Shown here one piece after another: positions 54,728-63,882 of a stretch of 64,000 nucleotides of DNA. Made by a program: the position numbers and the translations under genes. The notes beneath the pieces were generated by a model that saw nothing but the letters and a program-made list of their open reading frames with translations, did no database searches and had not been told where the DNA came from. Origin of the DNA: DATBQN01 sp963755825 (GTDB lineage: Bacteria; Acidobacteriota; Thermoanaerobaculia; Multivoradales; UBA5704); NCBI GenBank assembly GCA_963755825.1, contig CAVWLA010000001.1:930001-994000 (forward strand), given 5' to 3'. Position 1 is the first letter of the stretch, and the number at the start of each line of letters is the position of its first letter.

Positions 54728-54896
54728 GCGCTCTCCTCAGAAGAAATGGGTGCGGAAGGGCCGCCGCGGCGCTCCGCATGCAGACTGAATTGTAGCCCGG
54801 ATCGCGCGGCCGCAGGTCCGAGCGCCGCCGCCGCAGCGATCGCTCAAGGGCGCCGAACTGGCTCGGCGCCACGGCGCAAGAGCGCTGGCAGGAAGA

Positions 54897-55847
54897 CTAA
54901 TCGAGCCGCACCATCGGCCGCGGCGTGCGGTGCACGGTGAGCTCGAAGACGTCCGGCCGCCCGTAGTGGCCGGCGACGTCGAGCTGGAAGCGCGGGCCGC
55001 GGAGCTGGCGCGGATCGACCTCGGCGTAGAGGATCGTCTCCTCGCCGCGGACCGGTCCGGCGAGGAGCTTGCCGTCGGGGTCGACGATGGCGCTGTCGCC
55101 CGGATTGACCCATTCGTCCTCGCCGCCGGGCAGCCGCGACTTGAAGGCGTAGCGGTCGGGGATGTCGCGCTTGCGCATCGCGGTGCAGCAGCCGAGCACG
55201 TAGACCCGCCCCTCCTTGGCGATGTGGCGGAGGGTCGAGATCCACGGCTCGCCGCGGTCCCAGGTCGGCGCCAGGTAGATCTCGACCCCCATCGCGTAGA
55301 GCGCGTAGCGCGCCAGCGGCATGTAGCTCTCCCAGCAGATGAGGCCGCCGACGCGCCCGAAGGGGAGCGCCTGGACGTCGAGCGTGCTGCCGTCGCCCTG
55401 TCCATGCACCAGCCGCTCGCCGGCGGTGGGGACGAGCTTGCGGTGCCTGCCGACGACGCGCCCATCGGGCCCGATCACCAGGAGCGTGTTGTAGAGGGTG
55501 GTGCCGCTCGCCTCGACGTTCACCTCGTTGACGCCGATGGCGATGGCGACGCCGGCGTCGCGCGCCGCCTCGCCGAGGCGGTCGGTCGCCGGGCCGGGGA
55601 TTGCCACCGCCTGGTCGAGCAGCTCGGCGTAGAGGGCGCGGAGGCCGTGGGTGTCGCCGGCCGGGATCGACCAGGCCCAGAGCGGATAGGCCGGCACGAA
55701 GCCCTCCGGGAAGGCGGCGAGCTTCGCCCCGCGGGCGGCCGCCTCGGCAGCCAGGGCGCAGGCCTTCTCGATCGTCGCGGCGCGGTCGAGGAACACCGGC
55801 GCGGCCTGCACGGCGGCGACGAGAAAGGGAGCGGCGGCATCGGGCAT
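54897..55847 (-). CDS. Nitrilase-family carbon-nitrogen hydrolase
   Basis: The 316-residue protein has the complete catalytic set of the nitrilase branch: Glu in LAAFPEGFVPAYP, Lys in GRHRKLVPTAGERLVHGQGDG and Cys in GGLICWESYMPLARYALYAMG. This fits nitrilases, which convert organic nitriles to acids plus ammonia, better than amidases. The start at 55847 has GAGGAGA before it. A much longer upstream frame exists but reads as low complexity. It stands alone between the TM2 and M50-like genes. The natural substrate is unknown. Confidence 0.92.
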   Translation of the reverse strand: MPDAAAPFLVAAVQAAPVFLDRAATIEKACALAAEAAARGAKLAAFPEGFVPAYPLWAWSIPAGDTHGLRALYAELLDQAVAIPGPATDRLGEAARDAGVAIAIGVNEVNVEASGTTLYNTLLVIGPDGRVVGRHRKLVPTAGERLVHGQGDGSTLDVQALPFGRVGGLICWESYMPLARYALYAMGVEIYLAPTWDRGEPWISTLRHIAKEGRVYVLGCCTAMRKRDIPDRYAFKSRLPGGEDEWVNPGDSAIVDPDGKLLAGPVRGEETILYAEVDPRQLRGPRFQLDVAGHYGRPDVFELTVHRTPRPMVRLD

Positions 55848-55938
55848 CGGCGTCTCCTCATCGGGGAACCGGCTTCGATAGGATGTCCACCCGCATGCTA
55901 GCCGAGCCCGCCGCTCGGCGGAGCGGCCGTCGCGCGGC

Positions 55939-56619
55939 TCACCCGAGCAGCTGACGCGAGACGACCGCCGCGGCCCCCACCACCACCGCGTAGAGAAGGA
56001 ATCCCCACCGCCAGGCGGCGGCCGGAAGGGTCGGCGCGGCGAGAGCGCGGGCGGCCTCGCGGACGGGCCGCCGCAGGGCCAGCGCGAGGAGACCGCCGAG
56101 CGCCAGGCCGGCGGCGAGCCAGGGGATGCGGCCGGCGCCGGCGGCGGCGATCGCCGTCGCCATGTCCGACCGCGGCACGACGGCGTTCGGCACCAGGTAG
56201 GAGATCGCCTCGGCGGCATTGGCGAGGGCGACGAGGAGGAGGCCGCAGCGCCAGGGCCGGGCGGCATCGCGGGGAGCGGCGGCGCCAGCGGCGAGGACGG
56301 CGGCCGAGATGGCGGCGAGCAGCAGGTTGACGGCGATGCCGGCGAGGGCGACGGCGGCGACCGCGCCGCGGCCGCGGGCGGCGAGGCAGGCGGCGTCGAT
56401 GCCGCCCGGCCGGCTGCCGGCGAGCCAGAGGGTGACGGCGCGCGGCCGCCAACCCTCGCGGCAGCCTAGGAGGAACGCGGCGAGAGCGTGTCCGAATTCG
56501 TGTGACCAGACCGTCAAATAGATCGCGAGGACGCCCGCGGCGACCACCGCGGCGGCGCGGCGGCCGGAGGTCGACGGCGCGGCCGGCCGCGGGCGGGGTT
56601 TTGGGGGAGCGGGCGGCAT
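55939..56619 (-). CDS. M50-like membrane metalloprotease
   Basis: The 226-residue membrane protein has HEFGHALAAFLLG (HExxH, about residue 40) within the first membrane segments, as in site-2-type M50 proteases. It has about six hydrophobic segments. A second-zinc Asp motif such as LDG is not evident, so activity is uncertain. Because of its small size it fits the short 'M50B-like' group. It is divergent from the exported-peptide gene at 56763. Confidence 0.72.
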   Translation of the reverse strand: MPPAPPKPRPRPAAPSTSGRRAAAVVAAGVLAIYLTVWSHEFGHALAAFLLGCREGWRPRAVTLWLAGSRPGGIDAACLAARGRGAVAAVALAGIAVNLLLAAISAAVLAAGAAAPRDAARPWRCGLLLVALANAAEAISYLVPNAVVPRSDMATAIAAAGAGRIPWLAAGLALGGLLALALRRPVREAARALAAPTLPAAAWRWGFLLYAVVVGAAAVVSRQLLG

Positions 56620-56762
56620 CGTTCTAGTCTCTCAGCACTGCGCAGCATTGCGATCGAGGACTGACGCCGGAGCCGATGACGCTCCGGCCTCCGGATGGGA
56701 AAGTCTCGGGGCTCGGCACCACTCTCGGCCGCCGGTGCGCCCGTCACGAGGGGAGCACCCCG

Positions 56763-57068
56763 ATGAGCTACACCTTCAGCACCCGCAACACCCGCGTCCT
56801 GACCGCCCTGGCGCTCGCCACCGCCCTGACCGCCCTGCCGGCGGCGGCCGCCATCCGTTCGGCACGCCCGCGGAGCGCCGCGCCCGCGGCGTCCGCCGGC
56901 ATCCTGCAGGAGGCGCTCGCCTGGCTCTCCGCCCTCTGGGGAGGCGGCGAGCGCACCGCCGTCTCGCCCGACAGCGGCGGCGGCGTCGATCCCAACGGCA
57001 CGCGCAAGACGCTGGTCACCATCCACCCCCCGGCGGCGGCGCCGTCCGGCGGCCACCGCCGCGGCTAG
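56763..57068 (+). CDS. Small exported peptide upstream of a TPR protein
   Basis: The 101-residue product has a signal peptide (TRVLTALALATALTALPAAA) and a mature part with ILQEALAWLSALWGGG and SGGGVDPNGTRK. The WLSALW and GVDPNG elements echo GWWQRLIHLL and CGLDPHG in the exported peptide at 33155. It has no Cys. A TPR-type gene follows 173 bp downstream on the same strand. The similarity of layout at two loci suggests a functional pair. Confidence 0.6.
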   Translation: MSYTFSTRNTRVLTALALATALTALPAAAAIRSARPRSAAPAASAGILQEALAWLSALWGGGERTAVSPDSGGGVDPNGTRKTLVTIHPPAAAPSGGHRRG

Positions 57069-57241
57069 CGCGCCGGCCCGCGGGTCCCGCCGGAGGGTGG
57101 CGCCGCCGCCCTCCGGCCGGCTCCTTCCCGCGCACGATCGGCGGTCCGTGCGGCGCAAGCTGTGCGACAATGCAACATCCTTTGAACGGTTGCATGGCGA
57201 GGGCGCGAGCTGCGCCGAGCTGCGCCAAGCTGGAGGCAGAG

Positions 57242-58564
57242 ATGAGCCAGGGCGACGATCACTTCTCGGCCGAATGCCTGGAGAAGTTCCTCACCGGTGC
57301 GCTCGGCAGCGAGGAGACGCGCGCCGTGCTCGGCCACCTGGCGCGCGGCTGCGAGGTCTGTCGCCGCACCATGGCGCCGATCGCCGTCCTCGTCCTCGGC
57401 GGCGAGCCGCTGGCGGCCGACGACGGGCCGCGCGAGGCCGCCTATGAAGCCGCTTACGAGGCGACCATCGCCGAGACCATCTCCCGCTCGCTCGCCCGCG
57501 TGCGCAACGGCGCCGGCGCCGCGCCGCGCCGCTCGCGCGCGAGCCATGCCGGCGTCGAGCTCTTCCGCGCCCTCCTGGCGCGGAGCGACTCGCTGCGGGC
57601 GCAGGACCCGCGGGCGATGGCCCGCTTCGCCGAGCTCGCCAGCGCCGTCGCCGACAACCTGCAGCCCGATCGCTACGGCTCGCTGGTGGTCGCCGACCTC
57701 CAGGCGCAGGCGCTCGCCGAGCTCGCCAACGCGCTGCGCGTCGGCGACGAGCTGGAGGCCGCCGAGGGGCTGATGGCGCGCGCCCTCCGCCGCGCCGAGC
57801 AAGGCAGCGGCGACACCTTCCTCCTCGCCCGCCTGCTCGACCTCGCCGCCTCGCTCGCCAGCGAGCGCCGCCGCTTCGACGAGGCGCTCGCCCTCCTCGA
57901 CGCCGCGCACGCCATCTTCGTCGAGCGCGGCGAGACGCGCCGCGCCGGCCGCGCCCTGCTCAGCAAGGGGCTCTACGCCGGCTATCGCGGCGACCACGAG
58001 GAGGGGCTGCAGCTGCTGCTCGAAGGGCTCGCCTGGGTCGGTCCGGAGAGCGACCGCGAGCTCGCCTACTCCGCCGTCCACAACCTGCTCTGGCTGCTCG
58101 CCGACGACGGCCGGATGGCCGAGGCGGCGCGCCTCCTCGACCTCGCCCGGCCGGCCTGCCGCGGCGCCGTCAACCGCATCAAGCTGCGCTGGCTCGAGGC
58201 GAGGATCGTCGGCGGGCTGGACGACGCGGCGGGCGCCGTCGCCATCTTCCGCGAGGTCAAGGCGGCCTTCCACGAGGCCGGTCTCGGCTACTGCGAGGCG
58301 CAGGTCGGCCTCGACCTCGCCGCCGCCGCGCTGCAGCAGGGCGATGCCGATGCCGCCTACGGCGTGCTCGGCGAGGCGCTCGCCACCTTCGCGGCGCTCC
58401 GCATCGGCCGCGAGGGAGCGGCGGCGCTCCTCCTCCTCGCCGAGGCGACGGAGCGCCGGCGGCTCACCGCGGCGCTCCTCGACAGCGTCATCCAGGCGGT
58501 CGGCGGGCCGGCGGCGCGGCCGGTTCCTCGGCCGCTCGCCGGCGGGCTGTCGGCGGCCGGCTGA
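57242..58564 (+). CDS. TPR protein with an N-terminal zinc-finger (anti-sigma-like) domain
   Basis: The 440-residue protein begins with a short domain HFSAECLEKFLTG ... LGHLARGCEVC, which resembles the zf-HC2 zinc finger of anti-sigma factors. A linker and a TPR array follow (LLARLLDLAASLASERRRFD, RALLSKGLYAGYRGDHEEGL, GLDLAAAALQQGDADAAYGV). The C-terminal array is related to those of the two HTH-TPR genes at 31606 and 33591, where the N-terminal part is a DNA-binding domain instead. The family thus swaps N-terminal modules. The start at 57242 avoids a non-coding upstream extension. It converges with era, 10 nt apart. Confidence 0.75.
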   Translation: MSQGDDHFSAECLEKFLTGALGSEETRAVLGHLARGCEVCRRTMAPIAVLVLGGEPLAADDGPREAAYEAAYEATIAETISRSLARVRNGAGAAPRRSRASHAGVELFRALLARSDSLRAQDPRAMARFAELASAVADNLQPDRYGSLVVADLQAQALAELANALRVGDELEAAEGLMARALRRAEQGSGDTFLLARLLDLAASLASERRRFDEALALLDAAHAIFVERGETRRAGRALLSKGLYAGYRGDHEEGLQLLLEGLAWVGPESDRELAYSAVHNLLWLLADDGRMAEAARLLDLARPACRGAVNRIKLRWLEARIVGGLDDAAGAVAIFREVKAAFHEAGLGYCEAQVGLDLAAAALQQGDADAAYGVLGEALATFAALRIGREGAAALLLLAEATERRRLTAALLDSVIQAVGGPAARPVPRPLAGGLSAAG

Positions 58565-58574
58565 TCCGCCGGGC

Positions 58575-59612
58575 TCACTCTTCGTCGAGATCGAGATCGA
58601 GATCGGGATCGCCGTCGGCGGGAGCGTCGTCCGCCGGCCGGCGCTCGCCGCGCGCGCTGCCGTCCAGCTCCACCTCGACGTCGCGGTCGAGCGATGCCAG
58701 CAGGCCGCGATCCTCGCGCCATCCCGGCTCCAGCCGCACCTGCAGGTCGAGGTAGACGCGGCGGCCGAGGTACTCCTCGAGATCGCGGCGGGCGGCGGTG
58801 CCGATCGACTTGATCATCTGGCCGCCCCTGCCGACCAGGATGGCCTTCTGGCCCGGCCGCTCGGCGAGGATCGACGCATAGATGCGCACCAGGCCCTCGC
58901 CCTCGTCCTCCCAGCGCTCGAGGGCGACGGCGGTGGCGAAGGGCAGCTCGGCGCCGGTCAGCTCGAGCACCTTCTCGCGGATGCGCTCGGCGACGAGGAA
59001 GCGCTCCGGATGGATGGTGAGGAGCTCGGGGTCGAAGAGCGGCTCTCCGGCGGGGAGCGCCCGCCAGAGGAGGTCGAGCAGCTCGCTGCAGCCGTCGCCG
59101 GTCCGCGCCGAGATCGGCACGATGTCGGTGAAGAGGCCGGCGGCGGCGTAGCGGCCCATCCGCGGCAGCAGCTCGGGCTTCCTCATGCGGTCGATCTTGT
59201 TGAGCGCCAGGAGGCGCCGGCCGGGCGTCTGGCCGAGCATCTCCAGCAGGTACTTGTCGCCGCCGCCGGGCGGCTCGGCGACGTCGATCACCGCGCAGAC
59301 GATGTCGGCGTCGCGCAGCGCGTCCATGGCGTGGGCCATCATCTGGCGGTTCAGCCGATGCAGCGGCCGATGCACGCCGGGGGTGTCGTAGAAGACCATC
59401 TGGCCGCGCTCGCCGGAGAGGATCCCCACCATCCGGTGGCGGGTGGTCTGCGGCTTGTTGGAGACGATCGCCACCTTCTCGCCGAGCAGGCGGTTCATCA
59501 GCGTCGACTTGCCGGCGTTGGGCCGGCCGATGAAGGCGACGGTCCCCGACTTCGGGCCGTCCGCGCCGCCCGCCGCCGGCGGCCCGGAAAGGAGGTCGTC
59601 GCCGGCGCTCAT
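58575..59612 (-). CDS. era: GTPase Era
   Basis: The 345-residue GTPase acts in 16S rRNA and 30S maturation. G1 is GRPNAGKST, G3 is FYDTPGVHRPLHRLN, G4 is LNKIDRM and G5 is SARTGDG. The KH domain follows with RPGQKAILVGRGGQMIKSIG. The last 35 residues are an unusual acidic tail (many Asp and Glu), longer than in typical Era. The start overlaps the stop of corC by 4 nt (ATGA). Confidence 0.96.
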   Translation of the reverse strand: MSAGDDLLSGPPAAGGADGPKSGTVAFIGRPNAGKSTLMNRLLGEKVAIVSNKPQTTRHRMVGILSGERGQMVFYDTPGVHRPLHRLNRQMMAHAMDALRDADIVCAVIDVAEPPGGGDKYLLEMLGQTPGRRLLALNKIDRMRKPELLPRMGRYAAAGLFTDIVPISARTGDGCSELLDLLWRALPAGEPLFDPELLTIHPERFLVAERIREKVLELTGAELPFATAVALERWEDEGEGLVRIYASILAERPGQKAILVGRGGQMIKSIGTAARRDLEEYLGRRVYLDLQVRLEPGWREDRGLLASLDRDVEVELDGSARGERRPADDAPADGDPDLDLDLDEE

Positions 59613-60898
59613 CCCGCCGCTCCCAGGGCTCCCGCGGCGCCCGCGGCGCCCGGCTCCGGCGCCACCCGCTCGACGACGACCCGCTCGATCCGCCGGTCGG
59701 CGACCGCCTCGACGGTGAAGCGCAGGCCGTTGGTCTCCACCGTCTCCCCCGCCTCGGGAACGTGGCCGAGGGCGGTGAAGACGAGGCCGGCGACCGTCTC
59801 GTAGCCGGCATCGTCCTCGATCTTCACCTCGAAGAGGTCGTCGAGCACCTCGATGTGGGAGCGCCCGTCGAGGCGGTAGGCGCCGTCGGGCAGCGGCTCG
59901 ATCTCCGGCTCCTTGGCGTCGTGCTCGTCGGCGATCTCGCCGACGATCTCCTCGAGCAGGTCCTCGACGGTGGCGAGGCCGGCGGTGCCGCCGTACTCGT
60001 CGACGACGATGGCGATCTGCTGGTGGCGCGCCTGCAGCTCCTTCAACAGCTCGCCGAGCGGCTTGGTCTCGGGGACGAAGAGGGTCGGCTTGACGATCGC
60101 GGCGACCCGCGGCCGCTCGTCGGCGGAGAGCGCGCGCAGCAGGTCGCGGATGTGGAGGATGCCGACGATGTGGTCGATCGAGCCCTCGAAGATCGGCAGC
60201 CGCGAGTGGCCGGACTCGACGAAGAGCTCCGCCAGCCGCTCGAGCGGGGTGTCGCCGGGGGCGCAGACGATGTCGATGCGGGGGGTCATGACGCTCTTCG
60301 CCTGGGTATCGCCGAAGTCGACGATGCTCCACAGCATCTCACCCTCCTGTGGCTCGAGGATGCCCTCGCGGGTGCCGACGTCGATGAAGGCCTCGATCTC
60401 CTCGTCGGAGGCCTCGTCGCCGTCCTCGTCGTCGTCGCGGCCGAGCGGCGGCGGGACGAGCGGCGAGAGGAGGGCGATGCCGGGAGCGAGGAGGAAGAGC
60501 GCGGCCCGGAACGGGCGCGTGAAGCGGCGCAGAGCCACCTCCGGGTCGCGGCCGAGGAGCCGGCGGTTGACCACCTCGACGGTGGCGACGAGGAGGCCGG
60601 CGGCGGCGAGCGCCCAGAGGCGCGGATGGGCGAGGCGGGTGCTCTCGAGGAGCGCCGAGAGGACGACGACGAGCGCCAGCGAGCCGAGCCGCGAGGCGAG
60701 CGACAGCAGGTAGCGGAAGGCGCCGAAGCGCGACGGCGAATCGTAGAGCGAGCGCAGGCTCCCCCCCGCCTCCTCCGCCCAGTGGCGCAGGCGGATGGGG
60801 CCGCTGCGCTCGACGAGCGCGGAGAGCACGGCGGAGACCGCCGCCGCCGGCACCAGGAGCGCCGTCGCCCAGGCGAGCGCGGCGACGCGGTCGCTCAT
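59609..60898 (-). CDS. CBS-domain hemolysin/CorC-like protein
   Basis: The 429-residue protein has an N-terminal membrane part (about four segments) similar to DUF21, an acidic linker, paired CBS domains (MTPRIDIVCAPGDTPLERLA, and HIRDLLRAL), VVDEYGGTAGLATVEDLLEEIVGEI, and a C-terminal CorC/HlyC domain (YRLDGRSHIEVLDDLF). Family members are linked to Mg2+/Co2+ export and membrane stress. It lies between ybeY and era, a conserved neighbourhood in many bacteria. Confidence 0.93.
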   Translation of the reverse strand: MSDRVAALAWATALLVPAAAVSAVLSALVERSGPIRLRHWAEEAGGSLRSLYDSPSRFGAFRYLLSLASRLGSLALVVVLSALLESTRLAHPRLWALAAAGLLVATVEVVNRRLLGRDPEVALRRFTRPFRAALFLLAPGIALLSPLVPPPLGRDDDEDGDEASDEEIEAFIDVGTREGILEPQEGEMLWSIVDFGDTQAKSVMTPRIDIVCAPGDTPLERLAELFVESGHSRLPIFEGSIDHIVGILHIRDLLRALSADERPRVAAIVKPTLFVPETKPLGELLKELQARHQQIAIVVDEYGGTAGLATVEDLLEEIVGEIADEHDAKEPEIEPLPDGAYRLDGRSHIEVLDDLFEVKIEDDAGYETVAGLVFTALGHVPEAGETVETNGLRFTVEAVADRRIERVVVERVAPEPGAAGAAGALGAAG

Positions 60899-61371
60899 CG
60901 CTCGCCGGCTCCCATCATCGCGGGCGCCAGCCAGGTCCGCCGCAGGCGCTTCTCCAGCCGCTCCATCGTGCCGCCGTCGGTCTCGTGGTCGTGGCCGAGG
61001 CAGTGGAGCAGGCCGTGGAGGAGCAGGATGCGGAGCTCGCGCTCGGTGTCGTGGCCCGCCGCCGCGGCCTGCCGCCGCGCCGTCGGCACCGAGATGAGGA
61101 TGTCGCCGAGGTGGCGCGCGAGCTCCCCCGCCGCGCCGGCCGCCCCGCCGCCGTCGCCACCGGGGAACGACAGCACGTCGGTCGGTGCGTCCTTGCCGCG
61201 GAAGCCGCGGTTGACGCGGCGCATCTCGCGGTCGGAGGCGAAGCGGACGCCGAGGCTCGCCGGCGCGGCGGAGCCGGCGAGCGCCGCGACCAGCCGCCCC
61301 AGCCAGGGGCGCAGCGCGCGGGCCGCCGCCTCGGGGTAGCGGTTGGGGTTCTGGAAGACGATCTCGGGCAT
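60895..61371 (-). CDS. ybeY: Endoribonuclease YbeY
   Basis: The 158-residue protein has the zinc-site motif HGLLHCLGHDH (HxxxHxxxxxH) characteristic of YbeY, preceded by VNRGFRGKDAPTDVLSFPG. YbeY processes the 16S rRNA 3' end. The ATG at 61371 is 1 nt after the stop of the 7TM-HD gene, and its own stop overlaps corC by 4 nt. Confidence 0.96.
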   Translation of the reverse strand: MPEIVFQNPNRYPEAAARALRPWLGRLVAALAGSAAPASLGVRFASDREMRRVNRGFRGKDAPTDVLSFPGGDGGGAAGAAGELARHLGDILISVPTARRQAAAAGHDTERELRILLLHGLLHCLGHDHETDGGTMERLEKRLRRTWLAPAMMGAGER

Positions 61372-61372
61372 C

Positions 61373-63841
61373 CTACGAAGCACGCGCGGAGCCCGTGGCG
61401 CGGTCCGGCGCGTCGACCTCGGCGGCGCGGGCGGCGGCTTCGGTGGTCTCGGTGGCATCGGCTGCCGTCGCGGCGCCGGCGGGCACCGCGCGCGGCGAGG
61501 TCGGCTCGGCGTTGAAGTTGAAGCCCGGATAGTCGATCCGCTGGTGGAAGATGGTCGCCAGGACGCGCAGGAACGATTCCCCCAGGCGCGACAGGTCGGA
61601 GAGGGTGAGGTCGGTCTGCTCGAGCTGGCCGTCGCGCAGGCAGTCCTCGACGATGGTGCGGATGAGCGCCCGGATCTTCGCCGCCGTCGGCTCGACCAGG
61701 GTGCGGCTCGCCGCCTCGATGCCGTCGGCGAGCATCAGCACGCCCATCACCTTGTTCTGCGGCTTGGGTCCGGGATAGCGGTACTTGTCCTCCTGCACCG
61801 CCGCCGGGTCGCCGCTCTGCTCGAGCGCCCGGTTGTAGAAGTACTTGATCAGCCGGGTGCCGTGGTGCTGGGCGATGGCGTCGCGCACCGGCCGCGGCAG
61901 GCGGTGCTCCTGGGCGAGGGCGAGGCCGTCCTTGACGTGGTTGATGAGGACGAGGGCGCTCATCGAGGGGAGCAGCGTGTCGTGGCGGTTCTGCCCCTGG
62001 CGCTGGTTCTCGATGAAGTAGTCGGGGCGGAAGACCTTGCCGAGATCGTGGTAGAGGCCGCCGGTGTAGGCGACGACCGGATCGGCGCCGATCGCCTCGC
62101 AGCCCTCCTTGGCGAGGTTCGCCACCATCAGCGAGTGCTGGAAGGTGCCGGGCGCCTCGAAGGCGAGGCGGCGCAGGAGCGGCAGGTTGGTGTTGGCGAG
62201 CTCGACGAGCTTGATGTCGGTCGCGATGTCGAGCGCCGCCTCGAGGATGGGCACCGCGAAGCTGGCGACCGCCGAGACCAGCAGGCCGCCGGCGAAGGCG
62301 CAGACGACGTCGAAGCCGACCTGCGCGAAGCCGCGCTCGGCGACGCCGGAGAGCGAGGCGAGGATGAGCACCATCGCCACGTTGACCGAGCCCACCGCGA
62401 GCCCGACGCGGGCGAGCACCAGGCGCTGCTTGAACTGCACCCGGTCGAGGGCGAAGACGGCGGCGAGCGAGCCGGCGGTGCCGTAGAGCACCACCCAGAG
62501 GGCGTCGACGTCGACCATGCGGGCGGCGAGCACCGGGAAGAGGAAGGCGAGGATGAGCGCCGGCTGGCGGCCAAGGAGCATGGCGGCGAGGAGCGCCAGC
62601 GCCGCGAAGGGCACCGCGAAGGCGTAGCTCTGGAAGACGTTCATCGGCGCCGCGGCGAAGGAGCGGGAGAGGGCGCCGGCGACGAGGAAGCAGAACTTGG
62701 CGCCGAGGAGGGAGACGAGGACGAGGAGCAGCAGCTCGCCGAACACCCGCCCGCGGCCGAGCTCGATCAGCCGCTCGGCGCGCGGTCCGAACCAGAGCGC
62801 GAGAGCGGCGAGGCCGATCAGCGCGAGGGTGCCGGCGATGGGCGGGATCTGGTGCGACAGGTGGCGGTCGCCGCGGATCTCGGCGATGGTGCGCGCCGCG
62901 GTCGGCGAGATGAGGTCGCCCTTCCTGACGATCACCTGCCCCTTGCTGGTGTGGACGAAGACGTCGCCCACCGCGTTGGCCTCGACGTCGCGGCGCAGGC
63001 GGGTCTCGCTGGCGTTCAGGTGGAGGTCGACCGGCAGGTTGCGGAAGAGGAAGTCGGCGATCAGCCGCCGCTCGCCGGCGTCGAGGCCGGTCCAGCCGCG
63101 CACCTGCGACTCGAGGAACTCGCGCGCCTCGTCGGGGTAGCCCAGGCGGTTGAAGAGGTCGAGCTGGGTCTGCTCGGCGCCGGTCGCCAGGTTGCGCACG
63201 GTGACCCCGCGCATGCGGTTCTCGAGCAGCGCCGGCTTGTCGGCGACGACGCCGCGGTGGAGGGTCTGGGCGAGGAGGCCGCGGATGCTGTCCTCGAGGT
63301 CGGCGGAGAACGCGCGGGCGGCGAAGAGCGCCCCCTGCTCGGCGGTCAGCCGCAGGCTGTCGCGCCGCGCCCCGTCGGCCTGGATCTCCGCGGCGAGCGC
63401 CTTCAGGGCCTCGTCGCGGTCGCGGCGGCCGGCCGCCGCGGCGAGCAGCTGGCGGCCGCGGCTGAAGAGGGCGGCGATCTGGCCGTCGCGGTCGGCCTCG
63501 ACGCCGGGATCGAAGTCGTAGACCGGCAGCACCCCGGCGCGCGCCCGCGCCTGCTTGGCGGCGGTGCTCTCCTCGTCCTCCACCCACAGCTCGTGCGGCG
63601 CGATGTAGTCGCGGCCGGCGATCGCCCCCGCCTGGGCGCGCGGCGCGAAGAGGAAGCCCGCCGGCATGATGCTCCAGGTCCCCACCACCAGGAAGAGGGC
63701 GAGCCACAGCGCCGGCCGGTCGAAGGTGCCGCTCCACAGCTCGCCGGCGCCGCGCAGCCAGGCGGTCGGACCGCGCTCGCGGGAGCGCCGCAGGACGGAC
63801 AGCCGCGGCCGGATCGGCGGGCTCGGGGTCTTGGCGGGCAT
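61373..63841 (-). CDS. 7TM-HD c-di-AMP phosphodiesterase-like protein
   Basis: The 822-residue protein has one N-terminal membrane segment (about 45-66), a large extracytoplasmic 7TMR-HD domain (about 70-330), seven membrane segments (about 335-540) and a cytosolic HD hydrolase domain with FQHSLMVANL and YHDLGKVFRPDYF. HD-type proteins of this architecture (PgpH/YqfF) degrade c-di-AMP. Position phoH-[this]-ybeY-corC-era agrees with many bacteria. The tail is rich in Ala and Thr. Confidence 0.94.
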   Translation of the reverse strand: MPAKTPSPPIRPRLSVLRRSRERGPTAWLRGAGELWSGTFDRPALWLALFLVVGTWSIMPAGFLFAPRAQAGAIAGRDYIAPHELWVEDEESTAAKQARARAGVLPVYDFDPGVEADRDGQIAALFSRGRQLLAAAAGRRDRDEALKALAAEIQADGARRDSLRLTAEQGALFAARAFSADLEDSIRGLLAQTLHRGVVADKPALLENRMRGVTVRNLATGAEQTQLDLFNRLGYPDEAREFLESQVRGWTGLDAGERRLIADFLFRNLPVDLHLNASETRLRRDVEANAVGDVFVHTSKGQVIVRKGDLISPTAARTIAEIRGDRHLSHQIPPIAGTLALIGLAALALWFGPRAERLIELGRGRVFGELLLLVLVSLLGAKFCFLVAGALSRSFAAAPMNVFQSYAFAVPFAALALLAAMLLGRQPALILAFLFPVLAARMVDVDALWVVLYGTAGSLAAVFALDRVQFKQRLVLARVGLAVGSVNVAMVLILASLSGVAERGFAQVGFDVVCAFAGGLLVSAVASFAVPILEAALDIATDIKLVELANTNLPLLRRLAFEAPGTFQHSLMVANLAKEGCEAIGADPVVAYTGGLYHDLGKVFRPDYFIENQRQGQNRHDTLLPSMSALVLINHVKDGLALAQEHRLPRPVRDAIAQHHGTRLIKYFYNRALEQSGDPAAVQEDKYRYPGPKPQNKVMGVLMLADGIEAASRTLVEPTAAKIRALIRTIVEDCLRDGQLEQTDLTLSDLSRLGESFLRVLATIFHQRIDYPGFNFNAEPTSPRAVPAGAATAADATETTEAAARAAEVDAPDRATGSARAS

Positions 63842-63882
63842 GGGAGGTGGGGAGGCGGCCGGCGGGGTCGTCGAGGGGCGGC

